From: Maribacter stanieri
GTDB taxonomy: Bacteria > Bacteroidota > Bacteroidia > Flavobacteriales > Flavobacteriaceae
DNA: 64,000 nucleotides
Reading direction: 5' to 3'
Assembly (NCBI RefSeq): GCF_900112245.1
Contig: NZ_FOYX01000001.1
Coordinates: 124,001-188,000, forward strand
Part shown: one piece after another, positions 28,064-37,865 of the stretch
Numbering within the stretch: the stretch's first letter is position 1
Layout of the letters: each line of letters starts with the position of its first letter
Notes under the pieces: model-generated
Told to the model about the DNA's origin: nothing
The model's input: the letters and a program-made list of their open reading frames with translations, nothing else
Databases searched by the model: none
Position numbers and translations under genes: made by a program

Positions 28064-28597
28064 TCATTTTTTTCTAAACTTCAAATACTGAGTAATGGTT
28101 AACCCAGTAACTTTTTTGAACTGATTTGATAAATGAGGTACGCTACTAAAATTTAAATCATGAGCAATCTCACTTAAACTTGTATTATCTAATAGCACCA
28201 ACTCCTTCACTTTTTCAATGCGCACTAATATATAAAAATTCTCTATTGAGGTGAACGTTTTACTAGAAAATAGATTAGAAAGATATGGATAACTAAAACC
28301 CAACTGATTAGATAGCGATTCTGATATTTTTACATTTCTAATATCGCCTTCATAAACCATTTTCTTTATGTAAATCTTAATCTCCTCAACGATATCTCGA
28401 TTCTCTTTCGTTTGAATCTTTATACCAAAACCTTCTAGCTCTTCTGAAATTGACTTAAGTTTTTCATCACTTAAATTTTCAGGCAACTTAATGGTTCCAT
28501 CTTGCAAAATTTCAAAATCAACCCCAGCAGCGACCATTGTTTTTTGAAATACTTCATTAACCAATTTTTCAGGGTTATATATGAAACTATATTCCAT
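28064..28597 (-). CDS. Short AraC-type helix-turn-helix protein
   Basis: A 177-residue protein. The first 65 residues form a small unassigned domain. The rest is an AraC-type DNA-binding region with SESLSNQLGFSYPYLSNLFS and SLSEIAHDLNFSSVPHLSNQFKKVTG, ending in TQYLKFRKK. Short AraC proteins of this kind accompany single-domain receivers in Bacteroidota. Here the receiver gene follows after 31 bases, so it may read out phosphorylation by protein contact. That link is inference. Confidence 0.85.
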   Translation of the reverse strand: MEYSFIYNPEKLVNEVFQKTMVAAGVDFEILQDGTIKLPENLSDEKLKSISEELEGFGIKIQTKENRDIVEEIKIYIKKMVYEGDIRNVKISESLSNQLGFSYPYLSNLFSSKTFTSIENFYILVRIEKVKELVLLDNTSLSEIAHDLNFSSVPHLSNQFKKVTGLTITQYLKFRKK

Positions 28598-28776
28598 TCA
28601 ATAAATCACAATTAATTCGCAACATAAAAGTTTGTAAAATTATTATTTTAGAAAAACATTATATAACAAAATACGATAAATTATTACCACTTTTAGACCC
28701 TAGACAAAAAATCATATACAATGTAAGATTTAAGCTACAAAATTTAAGTTGTAAGTAATAAACTACAGGAAAATCA

Positions 28777-30573
28777 TTAAGCTTTGGTAAAAATTAAAGA
28801 AGCGTATGCCGGAATATTAATCTTCCCAGTCCAATTTTTTGCATCTGTATTCTCTTCTACCACCTCAACACTATCCACTGGCAACTCAGAAAAAGCTTCA
28901 TCATAAATTTTACTGGCCGCATTTATCTTTAATTCAAAAGGCTCATTTGCTTTTAAACCAATACCATAATTTTCATATTCTTGGTTACTAAAATTCAATA
29001 CTACGAGTACTGGTTCTGTGGGGTCATTAGCATCAAATCTGTTATAAGCCAATATCTTAGTATCATGATTAACGTGCAAGATTTCAATATGCTGACTTCG
29101 CAATCCTTTAGCACCTACAGATTCTCCTGTTCTCAATTTTATAATATCTCCAATCAATTTCTCTATACCCCTGTGTTTCTTTTCCTTTTCCCAATCCAAG
29201 CCTTCGGTATCTTGAAAATATTCGTCCTCAATAAATTCTTGCCCTTGAAATAACATGGGTATGCCAGGCGCGGTCAATGTAAGTACAATACCTAAAATGG
29301 CTCTTTTTTTAGCAAAATCACTTTCTGCATCACCAGGCTGAATCTCTTCTGGTACTCTTGCCTTACCATTAGCTACCTCATCATGAGATTCTGTATACAC
29401 AATACGACTAAAGGCATCATTACTATACCTAAATTCTAAGGCATCTACTACTTTCTGTAAATCTCTGCTGTCATCATGTGTATCTTCAATTACTTCTCTT
29501 ACCGGATGTACAAAATTCATATCCCACTGAGAGCCATAAGCCAGTCCATTTTCCTCTATAGAATCCGTTACCCTACTATCACCTTTTAAATCTTCTGCAA
29601 TAGTAAGTACATGTGGATACTTCTCTCGAATTTCTGAATTGATATCGCGCATAAGAATATTACCTTCTTCAATTTCAGTATCATATCCAAGACCACCAGC
29701 CTCATAACGTATGTAAGATGTAGCATCCATTCTAAGACCATCACAATGATATTTTTCAATCCACATTAATGCATTGTCCCTCAAATATTGCCTTACCTCT
29801 TCCCTACCATAATCTGGTCTAGTATCTCCCCAAGGTGTATCGCTTCTATGGTCATTGTAGAAATAAATTCCACCTTTATCATTCTCGCTCCATCCATCAA
29901 AATGCCATAAATCTACATCAGACGGACCAAAGTGGTTGTAAACCACATCCATGATTACGGCAATTCCTATTTTGTGCGCTTCGTTTACCAATTTGGCAAA
30001 TCCATCAGGACCACCATAATCTTGCTCAATAGCAAATGGGTGTGCAGGATTATATCCCCAAGATATGCCACCGGCAAATTCTGCAACAGGTAGTAATTCA
30101 ATGCAATTAATACCTAATTTCTTTAAGTAAGGTAGTTTGGTAATTACATCTTCAAACGTGCCAACAGCCTCTGGAGCAGAACGGTTAAATGTACCTACAT
30201 GTAGTTCATAAATAACAAGCTCGTTCCAACTTGGCATTTTAAAATCGGCATCGTCCCATGAAAAATCTAGTCTTCTAATAATAGAATTACCATCGCTATT
30301 GGTTACTTCAAAAGCATATGGATCATTTCTAGATAACAGTTTACCGTTATATTCAATAAAGAATTTATACTCATCTCCTTCAGAAGCTGCATCGGTACTT
30401 ACTGCCCAATAGCCATTTTCTTCTGCTTCTAGAGCAATTTCTTTTTTATTCCAATCATTAAAGCTACCACCTACGAAAACCTTCTTCGCATTCGGAGCCC
30501 ACACTCTAAAGGTTACAGCACCATCATTTATGACAGCACCCATACCTGCCGATTTTGTTATTGTAGTATTCAT
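28777..30573 (-). CDS. GH13 alpha-amylase family enzyme with CBM48 (branching-enzyme or trehalohydrolase-like)
   Basis: A 598-residue protein without signal peptide. An N-terminal CBM48/isoamylase-N domain (residues about 1-95: VTFRVWAPNAKKVFVGGSFNDW) is followed by the GH13 barrel. The catalytic residues are D in DGLRMDATSY, E in TIAEDLKGD and D in YTESHDEVAN. Conserved region I is DVVYNHFGP. The C-terminal domain is beta-sheet. Length and layout fit small 1,4-alpha-glucan branching enzyme-like proteins or malto-oligosyltrehalose trehalohydrolase. No other glycogen or trehalose genes are nearby, so the reaction is not settled. Confidence 0.88.
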   Translation of the reverse strand: MNTTITKSAGMGAVINDGAVTFRVWAPNAKKVFVGGSFNDWNKKEIALEAEENGYWAVSTDAASEGDEYKFFIEYNGKLLSRNDPYAFEVTNSDGNSIIRRLDFSWDDADFKMPSWNELVIYELHVGTFNRSAPEAVGTFEDVITKLPYLKKLGINCIELLPVAEFAGGISWGYNPAHPFAIEQDYGGPDGFAKLVNEAHKIGIAVIMDVVYNHFGPSDVDLWHFDGWSENDKGGIYFYNDHRSDTPWGDTRPDYGREEVRQYLRDNALMWIEKYHCDGLRMDATSYIRYEAGGLGYDTEIEEGNILMRDINSEIREKYPHVLTIAEDLKGDSRVTDSIEENGLAYGSQWDMNFVHPVREVIEDTHDDSRDLQKVVDALEFRYSNDAFSRIVYTESHDEVANGKARVPEEIQPGDAESDFAKKRAILGIVLTLTAPGIPMLFQGQEFIEDEYFQDTEGLDWEKEKKHRGIEKLIGDIIKLRTGESVGAKGLRSQHIEILHVNHDTKILAYNRFDANDPTEPVLVVLNFSNQEYENYGIGLKANEPFELKINAASKIYDEAFSELPVDSVEVVEENTDAKNWTGKINIPAYASLIFTKA

Positions 30574-30783
30574 GTGTCAAAAGTAGACTGCATGAAATGC
30601 AAATAGTATCCTTAAAAGAAGATGCTTTAACTCTAAAACTATTTTACACTAAATTTTTATTAAAATGGTATCGCTGCCTGTAGTTTACTGATGATTAGGG
30701 GAATATTAAAAATATGACCTCGCTAACCAAACAAAGCAAATGACTATAAATGAATTGAAAAAGCGATACTCCAGACCAAAAAA

Positions 30784-32436
30784 CTATTGATTTTTAGGTA
30801 CCAATATTTTAAACACAGAACCTTCGCCTGGAATGCCTTCTGCACTAATACTTCCTAAATGATTTTGAACAATCTTTTTTACAATAGCCAATCCAATACC
30901 TGTACCAACATACTCTTGCTTAGAATGTAGTCGTTGAAATACTTCAAATATTTTTTTAGAAAATTGCTCTTCAAATCCAATTCCATTATCGGTAATGGTG
31001 ATTTGAACATATTCTTTATTATTTAATAAATTCTCATCTATAGATTTAGCATTTGTAATTATCTCTGTTTCTACTGTAACTACTGGCGCTACATCGCTTC
31101 TAGAATACTTAATGGAGTTCGATAAAAGATTGTACATCAATTGGCGAAATTGGAATTTTACCACTTCAATTTCAATTGAATTTTTTAGCGTAATTGTACC
31201 ACCCTTTTTACTTAATTCTTCTCCTAAATCATTTTTAACATCGTCTACGAGATTTTTTAAATCGATTGTTTCAAATATCCTTTTTTCGGTATCTGTACGA
31301 GAGTATGATAAAAGATCATTTATTAATGATTGCATTCTGTATGCAGCAGACTGTATTTTTTCAAACTTGGTCTTTCCTGAAGATGATAGTTTATCATATT
31401 CTTTCTCCATCAACACCTCAGAAAACATTTGAATTTTACGTAGCGGTTCTTGTAAGTCATGACTGGAAATATAAGCAAAGGATTGAAGTTCTTTATTCAT
31501 TTCCTCTAGCTTTAAATTACTATCTGCCAGTTGTTTTGTTCTACTACTTACTTCTTCCCTTAATTGATCAGCAAATGATTTTTGCTTGTCTATATTCATG
31601 GCAGTACCAATAAAACCTACCATTTTACCTTCCTCAAATTTAGGAACGCCCAATACTTTAAACCATTCAAATTTACTAGTAGCATGATTTATAACCCTAT
31701 ATTCTAAGGCAAAACCTGTCTGTTGTTCTAATGCTTTTCCAAAACCGGCATATACTACAGCCAAATCATCGGGGTGCACCACATCTATCCACACTTGTCC
31801 TGTAAATTCTGACTCTTTTTCTACACCTACATAATCTAATAATGCCCTGTTGGCATATTCAATATTAATATCGTTATCGGTAATCCAAATCCAAACCGGG
31901 GAAAGATTCGCTAGTTCCCTAAACCTACGTTCACTTTCTCTCAATCGTCGCTCTGCCAATACAGCCTCGGTAGTTTCGGTAACTATAACCAAAACCCCAG
32001 AAATACGACCAGACTCATCTTTTACAGGACTGTAGCTAAAGGTCCAATAAACATCTTCCATTTGACCATTTCTAAAAATAGGAATCATTAGGTTCTCCCG
32101 CCAAATAGATTCTCCTTGATCAGTAACTACTTTAAGCATTGGCTCAATATCTTCCCAAATCTCAGCCCAAGATTCCTTAGCATTTAAACCTAATATATTT
32201 GGATGTTTACCATCAACACCTAAAATTGGTCTATAAGCATCATTATAAAAACTTTTTAAAGTGTCTCCCCAAAACAAAAACATGGGAAATGGAGAGTTCA
32301 ATAAGATATTAAGCGTAGTTCTAAGACTCTGCGGCCAACCTTCAGGTTTTCCTAGTGGTGTTAAAGACCAGTCTTTCTCTCTCATTAACCTACCCATCTC
32401 ACCACCATCATCGAGAAAATGAAATTTTTTATTCAT
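30784..32436 (-). CDS. PAS-domain sensor histidine kinase (cytoplasmic)
   Basis: A 550-residue kinase without membrane segments. The N-terminal PAS region (WSLTPLGKPEGWPQSLRTTL, a motif common in Bacteroidota hybrid kinases) is followed by a PAS_3 domain, a coiled linker, HisKA with H-box SSHDLQEPLRKIQMF, and HATPase with DNGIGF and GTGIGLAI. It shares the H-box sequence DLQEPLRKIQMF with the kinase at 25519, so the two may feed the same free receivers. It diverges from the sigma factor gene. Confidence 0.93.
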   Translation of the reverse strand: MNKKFHFLDDGGEMGRLMREKDWSLTPLGKPEGWPQSLRTTLNILLNSPFPMFLFWGDTLKSFYNDAYRPILGVDGKHPNILGLNAKESWAEIWEDIEPMLKVVTDQGESIWRENLMIPIFRNGQMEDVYWTFSYSPVKDESGRISGVLVIVTETTEAVLAERRLRESERRFRELANLSPVWIWITDNDINIEYANRALLDYVGVEKESEFTGQVWIDVVHPDDLAVVYAGFGKALEQQTGFALEYRVINHATSKFEWFKVLGVPKFEEGKMVGFIGTAMNIDKQKSFADQLREEVSSRTKQLADSNLKLEEMNKELQSFAYISSHDLQEPLRKIQMFSEVLMEKEYDKLSSSGKTKFEKIQSAAYRMQSLINDLLSYSRTDTEKRIFETIDLKNLVDDVKNDLGEELSKKGGTITLKNSIEIEVVKFQFRQLMYNLLSNSIKYSRSDVAPVVTVETEIITNAKSIDENLLNNKEYVQITITDNGIGFEEQFSKKIFEVFQRLHSKQEYVGTGIGLAIVKKIVQNHLGSISAEGIPGEGSVFKILVPKNQ

Positions 32437-32777
32437 AAGAATGCTAAATTGAAGTATCCATATTACTATTAACGGTCAAAATTCTAAACATGCCAAAGCC
32501 AATTGCGCTACAAGAATAACACAATTTTCAACAAATCGTTTTAAACAGTATATGCAAATAAAGCAAATTGAAAGGATAATCTTAACTCAATAAAATTGAA
32601 TTTCGTTTTTTTTGAAAATCAATAAACCACATTTTTTAAAAATTATCAAAAAACTCTCGTTTTCACCCAAAAACAAGCAAAAAACCATTGAAAATAGTCA
32701 AATAAATCACAAAACGTGCAAATTTCTTGCATTTTAACTATTTTTTACTATGTTATAGATTAACCCAATTATATTCT
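32437..32777. other. Non-coding divergent region between histidine kinase and sigma factor genes
   Basis: A very AT-rich stretch of 341 bases with A and T runs, expected to hold the promoters of both flanking genes. A weak inverted repeat TGCAA-N5-TTGCA lies at about 32716-32730, roughly 50 bases before the sigma factor start. I see no RNA gene or open frame worth calling. Confidence 0.6.
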
Positions 32778-33638
32778 ATGCGACAATTAAAGATTACCAA
32801 ACAAATTACGAACAGAGATGCCAAATCATTAGAAAAATATTTCCAAGAAATCAGTAAAATAGATTTAATTACTGCAGATGAAGAGGTAGAACTGGCACAG
32901 AAAATTCGTGATGGTGATCAGAAAGCACTAGACCAACTAGTGAGCGCAAATTTAAGGTTCGTGGTGTCTGCCGCTAAGCAGTACCAAGGTAGAGGTCTGC
33001 GCCTAACCGACCTTATCAATGAAGGCAATTTAGGGTTGGTCAAGGCAGCTAAACGCTTTGATGAAACCAGAGGATTTAAATTTATTTCTTACGCCGTTTG
33101 GTGGATTCGCCAATCTATTCTACAAGCGCTATCCAACAAATCTAGGATGATACGCATACCTCAGAATAAAATAGCCGTAAACACTAAAATCTATCAAGTA
33201 TATTCCACTTTAGAGCAAGCCAATGAACGACCGCCAAGTGCCGGTGAAATTGCCACGGAACTAGATATAAATGTGTCAAAAGTTAAAAGTTCAATTAAGA
33301 ATTCAGGTAAATCTATTTCTTTGGATGCCCCTTTTAAAGAGGGCGAATCTTCATCTTTATACAACGTGCTAGAGTCTACCACAATGAGCAGTCCAGATAA
33401 AGGAATGATTGCAGAATCTTTGGAGACCGACATTAATCAGGTACTGAAAAAAATACCAGAGCGCCAAGGAGATGTCTTGCGCCTTTTCTTTGGCTTAGGC
33501 AACCAACCCGCCATGAGCCTGGTTGAAATTGGTGAAGTTTTTGATGTAACCAGAGAACGTGTGCGTCAAATAAAAGACAAAGGTTTAAAATCGTTACGCC
33601 GCACAAATAATACAGAAATCTTACGCGCTTATTTATAA
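32778..33638 (+). CDS. rpoD: Primary RNA polymerase sigma factor (RpoD/SigA family)
   Basis: 287 residues from the ATG at 32778 (MRQLKITKQITNRD). A longer frame from 32727 has no family support. It has region 1.2 (YFQEISKIDLITADEE), region 2 with DLINEGNLGLVKAAKRFD and FISYAVWWIRQSI, region 3, and region 4 ending EIGEVFDVTRERVRQIKDKGLKSLRR. There is no long N-terminal region 1.1, typical of the 287-residue Bacteroidota housekeeping sigma factor that reads TTG/TAnnTTTG promoters. The last residues ILRAYL are also characteristic. Confidence 0.95.
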   Translation: MRQLKITKQITNRDAKSLEKYFQEISKIDLITADEEVELAQKIRDGDQKALDQLVSANLRFVVSAAKQYQGRGLRLTDLINEGNLGLVKAAKRFDETRGFKFISYAVWWIRQSILQALSNKSRMIRIPQNKIAVNTKIYQVYSTLEQANERPPSAGEIATELDINVSKVKSSIKNSGKSISLDAPFKEGESSSLYNVLESTTMSSPDKGMIAESLETDINQVLKKIPERQGDVLRLFFGLGNQPAMSLVEIGEVFDVTRERVRQIKDKGLKSLRRTNNTEILRAYL

Positions 33639-33778
33639 AAACAAGCTAAACACACTAGCTAAAATTCTCATTTAGAGCTTATTATTAACATCTGTAAGCA
33701 ATAGTATAACACAAGCTTAACACCTCTAATTTGGAGTTGGCAAGGCATATGTTATGTTACTGCTTTAAATATTATTAC

Positions 33779-33970
33779 ATGAAATTTATTTACATCAAAA
33801 GAGAAAGTCATATCAAAGAATTATACAGAACACGCACCGGACTTAAAAAAGCGAAAGTGACGTCTATTGCAAAATACTTTATGGGCATTCGCATAAAAAC
33901 ATTACACACTTATAAGCAAATTTACCTTGGGCGTAAAAATAATGCCATTGAAAAAATGCTTTTTATCTAA
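33779..33970 (+). CDS. Hypothetical small basic protein
   Basis: A 63-residue frame beginning MKFIYIKRESHIKEL, rich in Lys and Arg, without membrane segments or known motif. It lies between the sigma factor and proC, with 44 bases to proC. It could be real or fortuitous. Upstream codons extend the frame to 33731 but look unlikely. Confidence 0.35.
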   Translation: MKFIYIKRESHIKELYRTRTGLKKAKVTSIAKYFMGIRIKTLHTYKQIYLGRKNNAIEKMLFI

Positions 33971-34014
33971 AAAAACAATCACACATATATTATCCAATAA
34001 TTTAAATTGAATTC

Positions 34015-34830
34015 ATGAAAATACTAGTAATAGGAGCCGGAAACATGGGATTGACGTATGCAGAAGGCATGTCCAAATCAAAATTACTGAAGAAAAGAAA
34101 TATAATGGTACTTGATACTTCTGAAGATAAATTAGAAGAATTAAGAGAAAATCCACAATTTGATGCTTTTGATGATTTAAAGAAATGTGCCCCACAGGCA
34201 GATATCATTTTTATAGCCGTAAAACCCTATCATGCAGAGAGTGTTTTTCTAAAATTAAATCCGTTAGTAAAACCTGGTCAAATCGTTATTTCGATAATGG
34301 CTGGTGTTACTATAGAAACCATACAAAACTTAACGGGACTCACAAAAATAGTGCGTGCCATGCCTAATTTACCAGCATCAATAGGCAGAGGGTTAACCTC
34401 TTTTGTTGCTTCTGAAGAAGTAACCAGAATTGAACTGCTGACTATTGAAAGTTTGCTGGACACTACAGGGAAGTCTATTCAAGTAAGTAATGAAAATTTC
34501 ATAGATGCTTCTACCGGAATATCTGGTAGTGGTCCTGCTTATGTATTTTACTTTATGCAAAGCATGATGGAAGCTGCATTGAAAATGGGCTTTACACCTA
34601 ATGTATCTAAGGTATTAGTAGCACAAACATTTACGGGAGCTATTGAACTTTTTAATCAAAATGAATTGTCACCAAATTCTTGGATGGACAAAGTTGCCAG
34701 TAAAGGCGGTACCACACGTGCCGCTCTTGATTCTATGGAAAATAATAATGTAGGAGAATTAATTAAAGAAGCTGCGTTCGCCGCATTTGAACGTGCCGTT
34801 GAACTTGGAAAAGAAAAGGTAAATGTATAA
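34015..34830 (+). CDS. proC: Pyrroline-5-carboxylate reductase
   Basis: A 271-residue NAD(P)H-dependent enzyme that makes proline from pyrroline-5-carboxylate. It shows the Rossmann motif VIGAGNMG at the start, AVKPY, the conserved RAMPNLPA, and the C-terminal GSGPAYVFYF and SKGGTTRAALDSM motifs. It overlaps proB by 8 bases, and proA follows proB with an overlap, so all three steps from glutamate to proline are in one operon, in the order C-B-A. Confidence 0.95.
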   Translation: MKILVIGAGNMGLTYAEGMSKSKLLKKRNIMVLDTSEDKLEELRENPQFDAFDDLKKCAPQADIIFIAVKPYHAESVFLKLNPLVKPGQIVISIMAGVTIETIQNLTGLTKIVRAMPNLPASIGRGLTSFVASEEVTRIELLTIESLLDTTGKSIQVSNENFIDASTGISGSGPAYVFYFMQSMMEAALKMGFTPNVSKVLVAQTFTGAIELFNQNELSPNSWMDKVASKGGTTRAALDSMENNNVGELIKEAAFAAFERAVELGKEKVNV

Positions 34831-35614
34831 ACAGAAAATAGTAATTAAGGTAGGCACCAACGTAATGACCAATAAGGACAATCGTATTGTGAGACCGGTA
34901 TTGCGAAATTTGGTACAACAAATTGCTGAATTATATGAAAGAGATATAATAACCGTACTAGTTTCTTCAGGCTCCGTTATTGCGGGGCGTGAAGTATTAG
35001 GTGCTTCATCTATTGAAGACGATACACAACGCAGGCAAGTATACTCAGCCATTGGGCAACCGCGTATGATGCGTTTGTATTACAATATATTTAATGATTA
35101 CGGAATGAAATGTGCACAGGTACTGCCTACAAAGCGAGATTTTACACCAGGTGTGCATAGACAGAATATGATTGATTGTGTCGAAGGATTATTATCTGAA
35201 GGTGTAATTCCTATTGCAAATGAAGATGATGCCGTTTCGGTAACCATGAGCATGTTCTCAGATAATGATGAGCTAGCCAGTTTAATTGCACAGCTTATTG
35301 ATGCCGATAAGATGATTATTCTAACTGATATTGACGGACTATACACAGGTCACCCAAATTTAGACAGTAGTGATCTTATTGAACATGTAAATCCTGATGA
35401 AAATCTTGATGAATTTATAAAAGACAGTAATAAAAAAGCCGGTGAAGGTCGTGGTGGCATGGGGTCTAAATTAGATTATGCCCAACAAGCAGCTGCCAAC
35501 AACATACCTACCTACATTGCAAACGGTAAAAAAGACCGAACCATAATTGATATTATAGACGGAAAAAATGTGGGTACAAAAGTGACCCTAGAAGAAAAAG
35601 CAGAAGCGTTATGA
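34823..35614 (+). CDS. proB: Glutamate 5-kinase (without PUA domain)
   Basis: A 263-residue amino-acid kinase: IVIKVGTNV at the start, VSSGSVIAGREVLG, ANEDDAVS, and the ATP region GRGGMGSKLDYA. It phosphorylates glutamate for proline synthesis. The C-terminal PUA domain of the E. coli enzyme is absent, as in many Bacteroidota and in other short forms. That domain is not required for activity but can affect feedback properties. It overlaps both proC and proA. Confidence 0.94.
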   Translation: MYKQKIVIKVGTNVMTNKDNRIVRPVLRNLVQQIAELYERDIITVLVSSGSVIAGREVLGASSIEDDTQRRQVYSAIGQPRMMRLYYNIFNDYGMKCAQVLPTKRDFTPGVHRQNMIDCVEGLLSEGVIPIANEDDAVSVTMSMFSDNDELASLIAQLIDADKMIILTDIDGLYTGHPNLDSSDLIEHVNPDENLDEFIKDSNKKAGEGRGGMGSKLDYAQQAAANNIPTYIANGKKDRTIIDIIDGKNVGTKVTLEEKAEAL

Positions 35615-36810
35615 AAATAATTTCAACAGATATAAAGAATAAGGTTTTAAGTAGTATGATGCAACTTTTGGATAGTAACCGAAATAGCATTCTTACTGCT
35701 AACAAAAAAGATTTAGAACTATTTAATCTAGAAGACCAAGCGATGTACGACCGGTTAATTGTTACCGATGGCAAGATTGATGGTATGATCGCATCTATTA
35801 AAGAAGTTAGGTCACAAGAAGATCCAGTGAGCAAGACTATTTCTACAAAGTTATTGGAGAACGGATTAGAAATAAATAATAGAACCTCTCCATTTGGCAC
35901 TATTTTAATTATTTATGAATCTAGACCAGATGTTACCATTGAAGCGGCTGTATTAGCATTTAAAGCTAACAACAAGATTTTTCTAAAAGGTGGTAAAGAG
36001 GCATTACATAGCAACACCGTTCTTGTTGAACTTTGGCACCAGGCATTAGAGGAAAATGGTTTATCAAAGAATTTCATTCAACAATTGATTTTAAACCGAG
36101 AAGAAACCCAAATGTTCTTGAAAAATCCGCCAGAGAAGTTAGATTTGATTGTACCACGTGGTGGCGAGCGTCTTATAAACTTTGTAAAGCAACATGCCAC
36201 ATGCGCCGTGTTAGTTAGTGGCCGCGGTAATAATTTTCTATATATAGATGAAGATGCCAATTGGGAGAAAAGTGTAAAGGTTATTCTTAATGCAAAAACC
36301 GCTAAAATATCTGCGTGCAATGCATTGGATAAAATATTAATTAGCTCACAAATTGAAAATTATGAGGATAAGCTAAAGGACCTTTACAACTTACTAACTA
36401 TAAATGGTGTAGAAACTTTGGTAGACTCAGATGTCAGTTCCTTAATTAAAGTAGCTAATCGCATAGAAAATCCATCCGTTTGGAAAGAAGAATTTCTAGC
36501 CATGAAATGTTGTTTGGGTTCTGTGGAATCTCTTGAAGAAGCAGTTGAGAAAATCAACGATAATTCTGGAGGACATTCTGCCACTATAATGACCACCAAT
36601 AAAAATTCGGCCATGCAATTTATGGAAGAAGTAGATTGTGCTGCCGTGTATCAAAATGCATCTACTAGATTTACAGATGGCGGGCAAATGGGTGTTGGCG
36701 CAGAATTAGCCATTAGTACAGATAAGCTTCACCATAGGGGGCCACTTGGTCTCAAGCAATTGGTCACCAATAAATACTATGTATTTGGAGATGGTCAAGT
36801 TCGAGAATAG
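35611..36810 (+). CDS. proA: Glutamate-5-semialdehyde dehydrogenase (gamma-glutamyl phosphate reductase)
   Basis: A 399-residue NADPH-dependent enzyme of the aldehyde dehydrogenase superfamily. Signatures are IIYESRPDVTIEAAVLAFKANN, LIVPRGGERLI, the catalytic cysteine region KISACNALDKIL and STRFTDGGQMGVGAELAIST. The ATG overlaps the proB stop (ATGA). It completes the glutamate to glutamate-semialdehyde step, which feeds ProC. Confidence 0.95.
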   Translation: MKIISTDIKNKVLSSMMQLLDSNRNSILTANKKDLELFNLEDQAMYDRLIVTDGKIDGMIASIKEVRSQEDPVSKTISTKLLENGLEINNRTSPFGTILIIYESRPDVTIEAAVLAFKANNKIFLKGGKEALHSNTVLVELWHQALEENGLSKNFIQQLILNREETQMFLKNPPEKLDLIVPRGGERLINFVKQHATCAVLVSGRGNNFLYIDEDANWEKSVKVILNAKTAKISACNALDKILISSQIENYEDKLKDLYNLLTINGVETLVDSDVSSLIKVANRIENPSVWKEEFLAMKCCLGSVESLEEAVEKINDNSGGHSATIMTTNKNSAMQFMEEVDCAAVYQNASTRFTDGGQMGVGAELAISTDKLHHRGPLGLKQLVTNKYYVFGDGQVRE

Positions 36811-36843
36811 CTAACGGAATAATTTACTAGAAAATCGAAATTT

Positions 36844-37698
36844 ATGTTTGAAACAATTGAAAACATAGACGGTGCATTAGTCTATCATGGCAATATGCAC
36901 AATCGTATTTATTTAACCGAAGCAGATCATGTTGATTTAGACAGCCTACTTCCTAAAATGAAACAACTTGCAAAAGAAAAGCAATATGAAAAAATTCTTG
37001 GCAAGGCCTCTGAGAAAGGGGTGAATACTTTTAAGTCTAAAGGGTTTATGATAGAAGCTAAAATCCCCGGACTTTATAATGGTACTATAGATGGTTATTT
37101 TCTTGCCGATTATACCAATCAAAAACGTCTTTTGAATGATGAAAAAAACAATAAGACAATTGCCACTGTAAAAACCATTGCGAAGGCAGCCAATAAACCA
37201 AATACAGATTCACATTTTGAGTTGCCATTGAATCTCGACATTAAAGAGCTTTCTTCTAGTGATTTTAGTACATTAGAAGATTTGCACAAGAAAGCTTACA
37301 AATATCATCCTCATCAAATTAAAGATGTTTCTTATTTCGCCCAACTAGAGCAATTGGACCATCAATTTTATGGCCTGTATAAAAACGGAGAATTATTAGT
37401 CTCTGCCATTTTAGACGTGAATACCAATGAGGCAAATGTTGAAATTGTTGATTTTGTAACTCATCCAGATTATAGAGGTCAAAATTTATCTTATTTCTTG
37501 GTACAAGAGATTAAAAAACAAATGGATAAACTTTGCTGCAAAACCATATACACAATGGTTAGGGCCACTTCTTACGGATTAAATATTACTTTTAGTAAAC
37601 ACGGTTTTATTTTGGCAGGAACGCTCATTAACAATTGTATTGTTAGAGATTCTTTAGAAAGTATGAACGTATGGTATTACAAAGGTATTAACGCATAA
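36844..37698 (+). CDS. ablB: Probable beta-lysine N6-acetyltransferase
   Basis: A 284-residue protein of the AblB family: an N-terminal domain with GALVYHGNMHNRIYL, FMIEAKIPGLYNGTIDGYFLADY, and a C-terminal GNAT domain (about residues 140-284) with VTHPDYRGQNLSYFLVQEI as the acetyl-CoA site. AblB acetylates beta-lysine to N6-acetyl-beta-lysine, a compatible solute. It follows proA by 33 bases and ends at a strong terminator, so it seems to be the fourth gene of a proline/osmolyte operon. The partner lysine 2,3-aminomutase (ablA) is not in the window. Confidence 0.82.
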   Translation: MFETIENIDGALVYHGNMHNRIYLTEADHVDLDSLLPKMKQLAKEKQYEKILGKASEKGVNTFKSKGFMIEAKIPGLYNGTIDGYFLADYTNQKRLLNDEKNNKTIATVKTIAKAANKPNTDSHFELPLNLDIKELSSSDFSTLEDLHKKAYKYHPHQIKDVSYFAQLEQLDHQFYGLYKNGELLVSAILDVNTNEANVEIVDFVTHPDYRGQNLSYFLVQEIKKQMDKLCCKTIYTMVRATSYGLNITFSKHGFILAGTLINNCIVRDSLESMNVWYYKGINA

Positions 37699-37723
37699 GT
37701 CTTTTAGACATATCATTAGCTAT

Positions 37724-37772
37724 AAATATGCTGATTAAGAATGCTAGCCCATTCTTAATCAGCATATTTTGT
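37724..37772 (+). terminator. Strong terminator after the proCBA-ablB operon
   Basis: A 20-base perfect stem (arms 37724-37743 and 37750-37769, core ATGCTGATTAAGAATG) with a 6-base loop and a short T tail. Confidence 0.9.
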
Positions 37773-37865
37773 CTATTGTCTCACTTTATGACAATAATTC
37801 TTTGATTCCATATATTTTTGTGCTTTATTTGATATATTACAACTAATATATTATCAAATTCACTA

